A DNA stretch of 64,000 nt from Bin80 sp965208025 (GCA_965208025.1 OZ242302.1:2232001-2296000); one strand, 5' to 3'; numbered from the stretch's first letter, positions 35,748 to 45,537 are shown. A program made the numbers and translations. Notes: generated by a model not told the origin, from the sequence alone.

Positions 35748-36111
35748 AGTCTATTTCCAGCCTTTGTTCTCCCTACAAATGGCCAAGCAACATAGACATC
35801 AAGTATTGGAGTTACACTATTGACAGACTCCGTATTCACAATCATTGAGGCGAACGTAGTAACTCAGAGATTTGCAGATGATTGAGCCATTGAAAAAGCT
35901 GAAGGCCATGTATTTGTGTCGGTAATCCATACAAAACACTTAATTCTGTGGCAAACCCCATGAGACTAAACTTTTTCCTCTTCTACATCACCTCAGGTGC
36001 CACAGTAAATAAGATGACCCCTCTTAACTGAAGTTGTGTGCCGAATCTGGTCGTCTAATCGTACCGTCCATGAAAAACAGAAGCGATTGGACGACTATCT
36101 TTCCAGCTGCC
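35748..36111. other. Intergenic stretch between convergent genes
   Basis: 364 bases between the dgcA stop and the stop of the propeller gene. I see no reading frame of interest. The only structure is the inverted repeat at 36050-36095. Confidence 0.5.
36050..36095 (-). terminator. Inverted repeat after the propeller gene, possible terminator
   Basis: GTCGTCTAATCG (36050-36061) and CGATTGGACGAC (36084-36095) are complementary over 12 bases with a single mismatch and enclose 22 bases. It lies 17 bases after the stop of the minus-strand propeller gene, the usual place for a terminator. There is no good T run, so the call is tentative. Confidence 0.4.
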
Positions 36112-37203
36112 TCACTTCAGTTCAAACGAATATCCATATACATACTCTTCCCATGGTGAAGATACATACAGATGGTCTCCATGCAGAAAAAAATCACCAG
36201 GAGTAATATTCTTCAAATTACTGGTAGGACGGAAATTTATTTTTCTTGCAATCACATGATCATTTTCAGACAGATCAATAATATAAGTAGCTTCCGATTC
36301 TGCAAGCAGGTAGCGAGAGTTGAGAAACTTTATTGTTGTCATGAATGAACGCGTTCCTGATTCCATTCCTACAGGAGCATCATCGGGAGGAGCGGCAACA
36401 GGATTAAATTTATGAACCTGTCTTCCCTCAAATCGGATGGTCCTCAAATGTCTGAATTGATCATCATAAATAAAGATATACGGGAATCCCATGTATGCAA
36501 CTGCAATTAGATCCTCCTCAGGAGGAACAGTTACTAGGTTACCATTTTCGCCCGATTGATTCGGAAGATCTAAGACGGGAAGCAATTTGATGGACTCAAT
36601 CCAAGCATAAGGGGGAGATGTGCTATGAGGACAAACTAACCAGTCAATTCCAACGCATTCCAGAAATATATAATCAGGGGAAACTGAAAATCTATATTGC
36701 ATTGTTGTATTCACATTGAAAAATGAAACAACATATTCAAATTTCTCCGTGAATATTTGTACACGCTCCAAATCCTTGACAAATATGTGCGAACCATTGT
36801 AATCCATTCCGCTCATGTAAACAAATTCTCCAGGAGATCTTCCTTCGGCTCCAATTTTCTGACTCAGGTAGCCATCAGTTCCCACAGCAAAGATATTATG
36901 TCCATGCAGTTCAGAAATATAAATGCTACCCCCGGCTGCGATCATATTGAACGGCTTACCGAGAATTAACGAATCATTAGGAAAGCCCAATGTAGTCGTA
37001 GCTATCCATCTTTCTGCCTCAGCATCCATGTTAACCACAAAGTGTGGAGCAGAATCCAGCAAGCGCTCAATGGCTGGAAAATCTTCAAATTGCCTAAACT
37101 TTGTCTCCCCGCTCTGACACGCGACAAATGGCAATAAAAATAACCCCGGAGCATACCTCCATATAAGCCATGGAGATATGCGGGGAAAAGGAATGGAGTT
37201 CAT
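36112..37203 (-). CDS. Six-bladed beta-propeller lipoprotein
   Basis: A protein of about 363 residues with a lipoprotein signal (APGLFLLPFVACQSGE, lipobox FVAC). The rest is made of propeller strands: DSLILGKPFNMIAAGGSIYI, HGHNIFAVGTDGYLSQKIG, GRSPGEFVYMSGM, PYIFIYDDQFRHLRTIRF and FLHGDHLYVSSPWEEYVYGY. The phrase EGRSPGEF followed by a glycine-rich turn is typical of the NHL-like 6-bladed propellers of Bacteroidota. It has no catalytic motif and is probably a binding or scaffold protein on the periplasmic side. The frame opens at TTG 37218; ATG 37203 fits the signal peptide better. It is monocistronic. Confidence 0.82.
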   Translation of the reverse strand: MNSIPFPRISPWLIWRYAPGLFLLPFVACQSGETKFRQFEDFPAIERLLDSAPHFVVNMDAEAERWIATTTLGFPNDSLILGKPFNMIAAGGSIYISELHGHNIFAVGTDGYLSQKIGAEGRSPGEFVYMSGMDYNGSHIFVKDLERVQIFTEKFEYVVSFFNVNTTMQYRFSVSPDYIFLECVGIDWLVCPHSTSPPYAWIESIKLLPVLDLPNQSGENGNLVTVPPEEDLIAVAYMGFPYIFIYDDQFRHLRTIRFEGRQVHKFNPVAAPPDDAPVGMESGTRSFMTTIKFLNSRYLLAESEATYIIDLSENDHVIARKINFRPTSNLKNITPGDFFLHGDHLYVSSPWEEYVYGYSFELK

Positions 37204-38168
37204 ATGTTCAATGAGCAACTCTCATTCTTACATGGTCATACCGCACACTGAACCACCATAGGATCCGGAACCACTATATCTATGGATCTGACCGCCGCAC
37301 CAAATGCTCATAGACCACCCTCCGTTAGCCTCAAGGACAGTAGTGGAGCATGTTCCATTCCAGCAAGTAATCATTCTGTGTCCAGAAGATTGAGATTGAA
37401 CAGGGAGAATACTCCCAACGAATCCTTTTCTCTTCCCTTACGTTTCCACCCTAAATCAACTCTCTATTTTCAGTTCATCCGTCCCAAATCCCGTATCCTT
37501 AAATCGGGGGATACCATGCACAGCTTTTCCCTCTCGGAATGCCACCAAGTCAATGGAGCCCAAGAAGCAGACGATCCTCAATCTTGTATTTTCATCAAAC
37601 ATCAAAGAGATTACCCAGAAATTGCATACCAAAGGCTACAAGATTGACGCTCCACGAGATGACCGAGGTTCCATCATCACCGATGAACATCATCATGCGG
37701 ATATCCGCTCCATTATAAGGTCATCGCTTGGCTCTTAAAGCTCTGGATTTGTTGTAAGTTACTAAGATTCTGGAGAATCTGAATCTATGGCAATCTCAAA
37801 TGGCTTACCACAATTTGTTGAAGTGAGAACCAATTTATGAACCATAGGAATCTATATACTGTAATGATTCGTGTTGGAAAGAGGGACATCAAGACAGTCA
37901 TAAAGGTTGCCGAGTTGGATCAGTTATATCTTGATATAGCCTGTAAAGCGCCGTAGCCCATACGATTGAACACCATTACAGAACGCATCAGCAGCAAAAT
38001 TCAAACAATCAAAACGATCGTGGGGAGGATATAGAACCTTAAAAATTCTGAATTCGATTCTATTCTTCTGTGGAAGATAAGACCTCTATCCATAAGATTC
38101 GTGCCTAGAACCGTTCATTGAAAACGCATGACATAGAACCTGGAACAACCACGAGATCCTCACTAAAC
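37204..38168. other. ORF-poor stretch (about 965 bases)
   Basis: Contains only short frames. One at 37553-37738 (listed) is the most coding-like. There is no tRNA and no strong hairpin. The segment TACCACAATTTGT near 37811 repeats the inner part of the 13972 palindrome arm over 13 bases, which may be chance. Confidence 0.4.
37553..37738 (+). CDS. Possible small hypothetical protein (61 aa)
   Basis: A 61-codon frame with believable soluble-protein composition: ILNLVFSSNIKEITQKLHTK, then YKIDAPRDDRGSIITDE and a His-rich HHH. No signal, no membrane helix, no recognised family, no clear ribosome-binding site. It could be a remnant of a larger gene, because the preceding 250 bases also show an open but shifted frame. 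Confidence 0.28.
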   Translation: MEPKKQTILNLVFSSNIKEITQKLHTKGYKIDAPRDDRGSIITDEHHHADIRSIIRSSLGS

Positions 38169-39320
38169 CTAAGCAGGATCAAGAGCATAGTTGGACACCA
38201 GCCAGGCGTGCATGGAAGGAATGGGAACGACAAGTCCCACCCCCTTCTTCTTCAATATTCCCTTCTGCACAAAGCTATCAAACAGCTGTTTCGCTTCAAT
38301 GTCACCATATTTCTTAGTGAGCGATGACATAATCGCTGTACGAGATACAGGAGGATGGGACGGAGAATCTGGAAGCGACCTTGCGAGGCACTGGAGTTCA
38401 TCTCCGAAAAAATCATCTACTCTTTGCCTATAGTACTGCCTGCGTCCTACTCGTCCTGATTCAAGTACGCTCTCCAGCCCTTCTGTGACCATAATTCCGT
38501 CCTCTGCTCTCAGATGCTTTGCGGCGGGGTACACATAGGATAAGATGTGATGGGGCCATCCATGCGTTTCCTGAGCAATCGCATCTATCCATGAGGTTGG
38601 ATCTTCTTTGGCTCCACCCTCCTTTTGTAGCCAATCCTGAATCACTGAACGCTCGGACTCCTTGCTCAGCGGACCCAACTCCACAAAACAGTCCCGTGCA
38701 AACCTTGAAACCCCTAAATTTTCAAAGGCTTTCCTCGCTCCTTGAAGCCCGGCAGCAGCCAATATAATGGGGCTTCCCAATTCACCGTTATGTATTGCTT
38801 CAAGGACAAGGGAAGCAGCATCAATCTTATCCTGAGAATGATTTTTTATATTCTCCAGTTTTTGGACTTCATCCATCCAAAGAAGTAGTGCATGCTTTTC
38901 TTCCCAAAGGATTTTCAGGGTATCATTTTCGATCGGGACAGATTTATATGCGGCTTTTAGAATTGGGGCTCGTAGTTCTCCGGTTTTCTCGGTAATCTCA
39001 TATTCCCCTCCCCGTCCAAGTAACTGCATCAGCGCACCTGTATTCCACAGAGCATTTGGATGAATCTTCACTGCTCTCCACTTATTCTTTATTGCTCGCT
39101 TGACGCATTCATCAAGAAGAGCAGTCTTTCCCACACCCGGCGCACCTTGAATCAGGAAGATCGTACCGGAAGTTACTTGTTCTGACCTGTCTAAGAGTTG
39201 TCTGAAATTGCGTAATATCTCTTTCCTTCCATGAAAATGTCTTGCAGGACCGCGGTCTAAAGCAGCTGTGAATGGTGGGGGAGGTGATTGTTTGGATTTA
39301 CGCATGTCATTTGAACACAA
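38169..39320 (-). CDS. Orphan AAA-family ATPase (STAND/Orc-like)
   Basis: A 383-residue P-loop ATPase. HFHGRKEILRNFRQLL is the lead-in typical of AAA/STAND proteins. Walker A is IFLIQGAPGVGKTALL (about residues 53-68), Walker B LLLWMDEVQKL, sensor 1 IILAAAGLQGARKAF. A helical lid (LGPLSKESERSVIQDWL, GWPHHILSYVYP) and a winged-helix-like C-terminus (SSLTKKYGDIEAKQLFDS, FVQKGILKKKGVGLVVPI) follow. No effector domain (nuclease, TIR, protease) is fused and no partner gene is adjacent. The fold would suit a DNA-binding or regulatory ATPase. It lies between two ORF-poor spaces, so it may be accessory DNA. An in-frame ATG at 39305 is an alternative start. Confidence 0.82.
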   Translation of the reverse strand: MCSNDMRKSKQSPPPPFTAALDRGPARHFHGRKEILRNFRQLLDRSEQVTSGTIFLIQGAPGVGKTALLDECVKRAIKNKWRAVKIHPNALWNTGALMQLLGRGGEYEITEKTGELRAPILKAAYKSVPIENDTLKILWEEKHALLLWMDEVQKLENIKNHSQDKIDAASLVLEAIHNGELGSPIILAAAGLQGARKAFENLGVSRFARDCFVELGPLSKESERSVIQDWLQKEGGAKEDPTSWIDAIAQETHGWPHHILSYVYPAAKHLRAEDGIMVTEGLESVLESGRVGRRQYYRQRVDDFFGDELQCLARSLPDSPSHPPVSRTAIMSSLTKKYGDIEAKQLFDSFVQKGILKKKGVGLVVPIPSMHAWLVSNYALDPA

Positions 39321-39474
39321 AGTCCGATGAACTACTCTTCAATGCAATCAAAGTTCTATCGTGAATAGTTTTTCGAGCAGGCAGAGCCTCTTAGATAGAC
39401 GAGTTCAACTTGAAGTTAGGACTTCTTTGAACAGGTCATTGATTCGTTCTACCTGATGTGAATTCATGCCGGCA

Positions 39475-41787
39475 TTAGAGATCCAGGTTTCGCTTTCGTA
39501 GGATGAATAGCCCCTCTGATCCGCTGGTTACAATCAGGTTCCCGCTTTCAAAGTAAGGGTAATTACTCCATGAGGTTGATCCTGGGCTTGGCTCGAAAAA
39601 TCCAATCTCTACCGGTTTTTCTGGATCCGTAATGTCAAGAACGCGCAGACCGGCGCCATAATTTGACTGATACATTAAGTTGCCCTTGATGTAGAGATTA
39701 TGATCCGTATCTGTGGTGGTCGCAACGTATTCGGTGACCAATACTGGATCATCCAGATCGGAAACATCCCAAACAAGCGTTCGCGTTCCCTCCACCAATC
39801 CCTGCGGCTCGTCTCCTTCGTCATTCATGTAAAAATAACGATGATCCTCGGTCAACCACCCCTGATGTGAGTACGCCACTTTGGGGTAGGAAGCCACAGC
39901 GATTGCCACTGGATCCTTTTTGTCCGTGACATCTGCGATACTCAGTGCTGTTTCGTTGGCCCCCAAACAAATCTCTCTACCACGGTAGGTCAAGTCTGGA
40001 CCTGAATAGATCACACATTGTGCATCATGAGAATAGCCTGTTTTGCGCCTACCTGTATTCGGATCTGCAAAGCAACCTGTAAATGTTATATTCGCAGGTT
40101 CTCGCAGATCAAGCATATGCAAACCTCCTCCACAGGTCTCTCCACCTCCACTGGCACCGACGACAAAACCGAACCCGGTCTCTTCATTGATGACGATATT
40201 ATGTGCGCTGGCAATCCCGGTATAGAGAGCCGTTTCCTCGAATATGACTGGATCTCCCTCCACCTCCCTGAGCTGAGTTAAATCAAAAATCTGTACCCCA
40301 TGCTGTCCAGCTCCATCAGCAACGACATATGCATGATCGGCATAGACCTTCACATCTCGCCATACATTTGCGACTGAGCCTGCGGTCATGGGCAGATCTC
40401 CAATATAGCGTGGGAGTTGGGGATCGGTCACCTCTACAAAGGATGTGCCGTTATTGCGCCCAACGAGTGCATATTCACGGGAGGTCTGCGGGTCTGTCCA
40501 CCCCCAAAGATCATTGAGTCGAGTCCCGCGGCTGCCTCCCATCTCTGGAAGCGGAAGGAATGCCATTAAGTCTACGTCCTGACAGGGCCATCTTAATGCC
40601 AAGCCCTCTGTACATTGAATCGGATCCCCCGCAATCGCATCATGAGCTTTCATCTTGTTGACCAGCGTCGCCTCTGTCACCCATCCATCCTCGCCTCGCC
40701 GCATCACGATCACCCCGCCTGCCCTTGAATCCATGTACACCGCTCCAATGACTGCCAGATCTCCTATCACCACCATACTGCTTCCGAATGCGGATCGTCC
40801 AATGGATCCATCCGAGGTGAGTGTATTTGTTTGCTTCCATCCCCCTTCGTCACGCATAAATCGGTACACCATCCCTCTGCCTTGATTGTCACGATTGGCA
40901 CCCACCCATATTTCGCCTTCACTCATTGCGAGAGATGCCCCGAATTGTGAAGCACGTTGCGGATCACGGGGCTGCAATGGATCCTGCAGTTGCATCTGAT
41001 TCATCTCAGAATCCCATTCATACTCCAATACGGTCCCCAGTCCTCCCTCTATCCTGGGCACCCCGATATATATGCGCCGCTCATGAATCATAACCGAGCT
41101 TCCCATTCTACTTCTCTCCATCAAAAAATCGGGCGCCATCTTGGCCACTTGAGTCCAATCCGCTGATCCATTCATGAATGCATACACTGCCCCCTTGCTT
41201 TCTAGTTTACCAGGGGCACTGACCACCGCCATGTCTCCCTCCATCGCGACTGTAAGTCCAAAGCGATCCCCCGCGAGAGCATCCTCAGCCTCCAACACAC
41301 TGAGTTCTGAAAAGGAGCCATCCGCATTTTCCCTGAATATATAGGCAGAGCCAGCTGATTCCATTCGCCCCGGAGCGCCGATCAGAATCTTCCTACCTTC
41401 TGAGGCAATGGAGAATCCAAATTGATCCCCCTGAATTGCATCTGATGCGGTTAATTTGGAAACCTGTTCCCAATTTTCGTGATCTCGAAACACATAAACC
41501 GCACCTCGGCCTTCATCTGCATCAGGAGCACCAATAAATAATGTGTTCCCCCAGGCAGCAATTGCTCTCCCAAACTGCTCCAGTTTCTGATTCACGGACA
41601 GGATCGTGGGCTCGGCAGTAGGATCCTCCGTAGAGTAGATATAAACCTCCCCAGGATAGGCCACATTCGCTGTTTCCCCCACAAAAATATGGCGCTCCGT
41701 GACAGCGATTGCTCCCCCGAAGGATTGCGCATCTGCTGAGAAGGTGGTTAGCAATCCAGAGAGAAACACGAGAATGGATCGTTTCAT
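39475..41787 (-). CDS. Exported FG-GAP / LVIVD (choice-of-anchor B) surface protein
   Basis: About 770 residues. The signal peptide SILVFLSGLLTTFSADAQS follows ATG 41787. A longer frame opens at 41898, but the 37 extra residues have no signal character and run across the divergent gene's start. The first half has at least six FG-GAP-type repeats (QFGRAIAAWGNTLFIGAPDA, QFGFSIASEGRKILIGAPGR, RFGLTVAMEGDMAVVSAPGK), which form an integrin-alpha-like propeller. The second half carries LVIVD-type repeats (SFVEVTDPQLPRYIGDLPMT, GVQIFDLTQLREV, LRVLDITDPEKPVEIGFFEP), the choice-of-anchor B signature. It is likely held at the cell surface and binds ligands or metal. No operon partner. Confidence 0.88.
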   Translation of the reverse strand: MKRSILVFLSGLLTTFSADAQSFGGAIAVTERHIFVGETANVAYPGEVYIYSTEDPTAEPTILSVNQKLEQFGRAIAAWGNTLFIGAPDADEGRGAVYVFRDHENWEQVSKLTASDAIQGDQFGFSIASEGRKILIGAPGRMESAGSAYIFRENADGSFSELSVLEAEDALAGDRFGLTVAMEGDMAVVSAPGKLESKGAVYAFMNGSADWTQVAKMAPDFLMERSRMGSSVMIHERRIYIGVPRIEGGLGTVLEYEWDSEMNQMQLQDPLQPRDPQRASQFGASLAMSEGEIWVGANRDNQGRGMVYRFMRDEGGWKQTNTLTSDGSIGRSAFGSSMVVIGDLAVIGAVYMDSRAGGVIVMRRGEDGWVTEATLVNKMKAHDAIAGDPIQCTEGLALRWPCQDVDLMAFLPLPEMGGSRGTRLNDLWGWTDPQTSREYALVGRNNGTSFVEVTDPQLPRYIGDLPMTAGSVANVWRDVKVYADHAYVVADGAGQHGVQIFDLTQLREVEGDPVIFEETALYTGIASAHNIVINEETGFGFVVGASGGGETCGGGLHMLDLREPANITFTGCFADPNTGRRKTGYSHDAQCVIYSGPDLTYRGREICLGANETALSIADVTDKKDPVAIAVASYPKVAYSHQGWLTEDHRYFYMNDEGDEPQGLVEGTRTLVWDVSDLDDPVLVTEYVATTTDTDHNLYIKGNLMYQSNYGAGLRVLDITDPEKPVEIGFFEPSPGSTSWSNYPYFESGNLIVTSGSEGLFILRKRNLDL

Positions 41788-41814
41788 TGATTGGCTTTTA
41801 TATATAGAGTGTCC

Positions 41815-42258
41815 ATGAGAATCATCCCTGGATGGATGGAACAAGTAGAGCATGTTCTTGTTGGCAGGATTTCTATAATTAGCACTGCCGTGGCGCATAT
41901 TTTTGAACCGGATCGGGATGCAGTTACCGCAGCGTGGCCGAAGTTCACTGAGTGGTTAGACAAGACTCTCGGCTGCGCAGACGATCTAGAAGGTGTTCTT
42001 TTTCTGGTTGGCTTGCACGAATCGGGCCAAGGATTCAAACCTGATCTGGACAAGGCGTCAAAACAACGTCTGGTTCATGAAGGGACTTATTGTGTTTTAG
42101 AGGGGCTTGGATGTTTTGAGAGGGTGGGACGGGAAGTGGATGGATACTGGATTTGGGAACCCCATGACGAGTTACCTGACGATATGAGTTCCTCCCAACA
42201 AGATTTGCTACTACGGGCAGGAATTCTCCAATACTTTGATCACTATCTGGATCCATGA
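41815..42258 (+). CDS. Hypothetical protein upstream of cyclophilin and lysS
   Basis: A soluble protein of about 147 residues with no family that I recognise. Features: an acidic helix AWPKFTEWLDKTLGCADD, a hydrophobic strand GVLFLVGLHESG, LVHEGTYCVLEGLGCFERVG, and a C-terminal amphipathic part QQDLLLRAGILQYFDHYLDP. Two cysteines are separated by far more than a metal pair. The frame opens at ATG 41791, only 3 bases from the start of the divergent gene, so the ATG at 41815 or 41836 is more plausible; I use 41815. Its stop overlaps the cyclophilin start by ATGA, which puts it in the operon with the cyclophilin and lysyl-tRNA synthetase genes. Confidence 0.7.
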   Translation: MRIIPGWMEQVEHVLVGRISIISTAVAHIFEPDRDAVTAAWPKFTEWLDKTLGCADDLEGVLFLVGLHESGQGFKPDLDKASKQRLVHEGTYCVLEGLGCFERVGREVDGYWIWEPHDELPDDMSSSQQDLLLRAGILQYFDHYLDP

Positions 42259-42998
42259 AACGTTCTCTATTCCTACGCAACGGCTTATTGATGCTTTTCC
42301 TGCTCACCACAAGTAGCTGCCAAATGCAGACCGCAAACGGATTACAGAATACCAACTATTATGAGATCTCTACCAACATGGGGACGATGGTGATCATGCT
42401 TTATGATGAAACCCCGATTCATCGAGACAATTTCAAACAACTCGTGAATGAAGGAACCCTGAATGGAACGACCTTCCATCGTATCATTGGCGGATTCATG
42501 ATTCAGGGAGGGGATCCGAATTCCAAAGATGATGATCCTGCGAATGACGGGATGGGTGGGCCAGGATATACGCTTCCCGCCGAAATCGTCTCGGGTCTTT
42601 ACCATAAACGAGGAGCCCTTGCATCCGCGCGTTCGGGCGACAATATGAATCCGGAGAGGGAGTCCAATGGGAGCCAGTTCTATATCGTCCATGGTAGTAT
42701 TTATCCGATTGAATTCCTGGATCAAATACAGAGTCGTCTTCAGCAAAGTATTCCCGATTCCACGTTTGAATTCTCTTCCGATGCCATCGTGACCTATACG
42801 AGTGAAGGGGGAGCGCCTATGCTGGATGGGATGTACACGGTCTTCGGTGAGCTGGTTGAGGGGTTTGATGTGCTGGATCGAATCACACGCGTCCTGACGC
42901 CGAACCGAACTGGTCAGCGTGGAAACCCCGCTGGTGAAGATCGACCGATGGTAGACATTGCTATGGAAGTTCGTCCCTTACCCAATTATGAGCACTAG
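42255..42998 (+). CDS. Cyclophilin-type peptidyl-prolyl isomerase, lipoprotein
   Basis: A 247-residue prolyl isomerase. The signal LLMLFLLTTSSCQMQT ends in a lipobox (SSC), so it is expected at a membrane facing the periplasm. The cyclophilin core is typical: NMGTMVIMLYDETPIHRDNF, TFHRIIGGFMIQGGDP (catalytic Arg), NGSQFYIVHG and YTVFGELVEGFDVLDRI. An insertion between GDP and LPAEI (GMGGPGYTLPAEI) is the usual one for bacterial surface cyclophilins. It would help periplasmic or outer-membrane protein folding. The start overlaps the previous gene (ATGA), and its end overlaps the lysS start by 11 bases. Confidence 0.92.
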   Translation: MKRSLFLRNGLLMLFLLTTSSCQMQTANGLQNTNYYEISTNMGTMVIMLYDETPIHRDNFKQLVNEGTLNGTTFHRIIGGFMIQGGDPNSKDDDPANDGMGGPGYTLPAEIVSGLYHKRGALASARSGDNMNPERESNGSQFYIVHGSIYPIEFLDQIQSRLQQSIPDSTFEFSSDAIVTYTSEGGAPMLDGMYTVFGELVEGFDVLDRITRVLTPNRTGQRGNPAGEDRPMVDIAMEVRPLPNYEH

Positions 42999-44550
42999 TT
43001 CCCGAGAGCGCCAGCTTTCCGATCAGGAACAGGTACGTCGTCAGTCCAAAGAGACACTTGAATCCTCCGGGATCAATCCGTATCCCTACAGTTGGCCTGT
43101 TGATCATCATGCCGCTCCTATCCTCGAGGAGTTTGAAGATAGCGCGCCACAAAAAGTTGTCTCCATCGCTGGACGGGTGATGAGCCGCCGAATCATGGGG
43201 AAGGCATCCTTCTTTCACCTTCAGGATGCAACTGGCCGCATCCAGGTCTACATTCGACGAGACGAGATGCCCGATGGATTCTACAATGAGATCTTCAAGC
43301 GCCAGATTGATATTGGAGACATTGTTGGGGTTGAGGGGCATGTCTTTCGAACCCAAGTGGGGGAGATTACCGTCCATGCATCCAAACTGGAATTGCTTGC
43401 GAAAGCACTACGACCCCTTCCGATCATCAAAGAGCAGGAAGGTAGTGTCTTCAACGAGGTCACCGAGAAAGAATTCAGGTATCGGCAACGCTACGTAGAT
43501 TTGACCATCAATCCGGAAGTGCGAAAGATATTTGTCCAACGTGCCCGCATGGTCACGGCTATTCGGACGTTTCTGGATGGAAAAGGATTCATTGAAGTCG
43601 AAACCCCAGTACTGCAACCCATCTACGGCGGAGCTTCTGCCCGACCGTTTAAGACTCATCATAATGCGCTCGACCTGCCTCTCTATATGCGGATCGCTGA
43701 TGAATTGTATCTGAAACGGTGTATTGTGGGAGGGTTTGACGGGGTCTATGAAATTGCGAAAGACTTTCGCAATGAAGGGTTGAGTCGATTCCATAATCCC
43801 GAATTCACCATGCTAGAGCTTTATGTTGCCTACAAGGACTACATCTGGATGATGAATTTGGTGGAAGAATTGATTGAATCCGTTGCCATCACCCTTCACG
43901 GCTCTCCAAGCGTGGAGTGGAGTGGGGAAAGGGTCTCATTTGAACGTCCATGGCCGCGGATCCCATTTTTTGAAGCCATTACGGAGCGTACCGGCATGAA
44001 GTTGAATCATCAACCCCGCGAAATTCTCCTGGATGCCGCTGAATCCTTGAATATTGAAACCTCCCCCTCCATGGGAGTCGGTAAATTGCTAGACGAAATC
44101 TTTAGCCTTTCGGTTGAACCCCATCTAATTCAACCAACCTTTATCACTGACTATCCAATTGAACTCAGTCCTCTTGCTAAGCGACATCGCATCCATGACG
44201 GATTGGTTGAGCGGTTTGAAATGTTCGCAGCAGGGAAAGAACTGTGCAACGCGTTTAGTGAACTGAATGACCCTGATGATCAAAGGAGACGGTTTGAAGA
44301 GCAGCTTCAACTTCGCAAAGGAGGGGATCTGGAAGCCATGGAAATGGATCATGACTACCTCCGTGCGCTTGAATATGGGATGCCCCCAACCGCTGGATTA
44401 GGGGTGGGGATTGATCGTCTGGCCATGCTCATGACCAACCAGCGAAGTATTCGGGATGTGATTCTATTTCCGCTGATGCGCCCTACCGCCGCGGCAGATG
44501 ATCTCCCCCCCGAATCCCCACAGCCTCTCTTTCGGGATGGTGCCTCCTGA
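42988..44550 (+). CDS. lysS: Lysyl-tRNA synthetase, class II
   Basis: A 520-residue class II synthetase. The N-terminal OB-fold anticodon domain has SIAGRVMSRRIMGKASFFHL. Catalytic motif 1 lies near FLDGKGFIEVETPVLQPIYG, motif 2 is FRNEGLSRFHNPEFTMLE and motif 3 GLGVGIDRLAMLMTNQRS. KEFRYRQRYVDL is the family bridge. The ATG at 42988 (MSTSSRERQL) is preferred to the longer frame at 42958, which would run deeper into the cyclophilin gene. It charges tRNA-Lys, the tRNA that PrrC-type nucleases cut, though the genes are far apart. Convergent with queG, 6 bases between stops. Confidence 0.96.
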   Translation: MSTSSRERQLSDQEQVRRQSKETLESSGINPYPYSWPVDHHAAPILEEFEDSAPQKVVSIAGRVMSRRIMGKASFFHLQDATGRIQVYIRRDEMPDGFYNEIFKRQIDIGDIVGVEGHVFRTQVGEITVHASKLELLAKALRPLPIIKEQEGSVFNEVTEKEFRYRQRYVDLTINPEVRKIFVQRARMVTAIRTFLDGKGFIEVETPVLQPIYGGASARPFKTHHNALDLPLYMRIADELYLKRCIVGGFDGVYEIAKDFRNEGLSRFHNPEFTMLELYVAYKDYIWMMNLVEELIESVAITLHGSPSVEWSGERVSFERPWPRIPFFEAITERTGMKLNHQPREILLDAAESLNIETSPSMGVGKLLDEIFSLSVEPHLIQPTFITDYPIELSPLAKRHRIHDGLVERFEMFAAGKELCNAFSELNDPDDQRRRFEEQLQLRKGGDLEAMEMDHDYLRALEYGMPPTAGLGVGIDRLAMLMTNQRSIRDVILFPLMRPTAAADDLPPESPQPLFRDGAS

Positions 44551-44556
44551 TTGAGA

Positions 44557-45537
44557 TCACTTCGTCGCTTCCTGCTCCCTGAGCGCACGAAATTGCCTTA
44601 CTGCTCTTACATTACGTCTAAAGCCTTCATATTTCGCACGCTTGACAGCACTTCCCTTAAAGCGTTCACGAAAGGCTTCAAGATCCAACTCCTCCCACTC
44701 TTCCAGTGGAGTATCTTGCATTCCCTGACGGGGGAAGAATCTCTCCTCTTTCGTCCTGCGGCTGAACTTATTCCATGGACATACATCTTGGCAGATATCG
44801 CATCCAAAAATCCAGTCTTCCTGCCTGGCCACAATTTCATCTGGTATTGCGTCTCCTCGGTGTTCAATTGTCCAGTACGAGATGCAGCGGTTCGCATCCA
44901 CTGCGTAAGGCTGATAGATTGCGTCCGTCGGGCACGCATCAATACATCGGGTACATGATCCACAATGATCATATGTGGTAGGGGGATCACAGGTCAGGGG
45001 CACATCAATGATCAGCGTCCCAATAAACACCCATGAACCGATTTGAGGATGGATGAGGTTCGTATTTTTCGCAATCCACCCAAGGCCACTACGTTGCGCC
45101 CAGACTTTGTCCATCACGGGCGCGGAATCTACGAATGCACGCCCCGAAACAGTTTTGACTTCTCCTTCTAGCCAGACATAGAGTCCATAGAGTCGTTCCT
45201 TCATGACCTGATGGTAATCATCTCCCCATGCATACCGGCTTATTTTCCCGGCTTGATCGCCATGCTCATCCTCATGCCAATAACTGTATAAGACTGTGAC
45301 GACGCGCTTAGCCCCTGGAACCAGTTTACGGGGATCCACTCGCTTTTCAAAATTCCGAGACATGTATGCCATGGAGGCATGATGTCCGTTAGCCAACCAT
45401 GACTCTAATCGCTCCGCTTCCTCATCCAATCGTTGTGCCTCAGCGATTCCACATGCCTCAAAGCCGAGCCTGGCAGCCTCCTGTTTCAACAACTTGGTGA
45501 GGTGATCCTGTTGGCTTTGGTTAAATCCCGGCATCAA
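44557..45537 (-). CDS. queG: Epoxyqueuosine reductase
   Basis: A 326-residue iron-sulfur, cobalamin-dependent reductase that performs the last step of queuosine synthesis in tRNA. Two [4Fe-4S] motifs are complete: CGSCTRCIDACPTDAI and CDICQDVCPWN, with a further Cys in NRCISYWTIEHRG. The N-terminal part has LGFEACGIAEAQRLDEEAERL and ASMAYMSRNFEKRVDPRKLV, as in QueG. Its 5' region (45538-46030) is long and holds an inverted repeat, but I could not match it to a known riboswitch. Confidence 0.95.
   Translation of the reverse strand: MMPGFNQSQQDHLTKLLKQEAARLGFEACGIAEAQRLDEEAERLESWLANGHHASMAYMSRNFEKRVDPRKLVPGAKRVVTVLYSYWHEDEHGDQAGKISRYAWGDDYHQVMKERLYGLYVWLEGEVKTVSGRAFVDSAPVMDKVWAQRSGLGWIAKNTNLIHPQIGSWVFIGTLIIDVPLTCDPPTTYDHCGSCTRCIDACPTDAIYQPYAVDANRCISYWTIEHRGDAIPDEIVARQEDWIFGCDICQDVCPWNKFSRRTKEERFFPRQGMQDTPLEEWEELDLEAFRERFKGSAVKRAKYEGFRRNVRAVRQFRALREQEATK

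Noticed and set aside
39403..39434. Hairpin GTTCAACTTGAAGT / ACTTCTTTGAAC as terminator of the FG-GAP/LVIVD gene
   Set aside because: The stem is broken by bulges and no T run follows on the minus strand; too weak to call.
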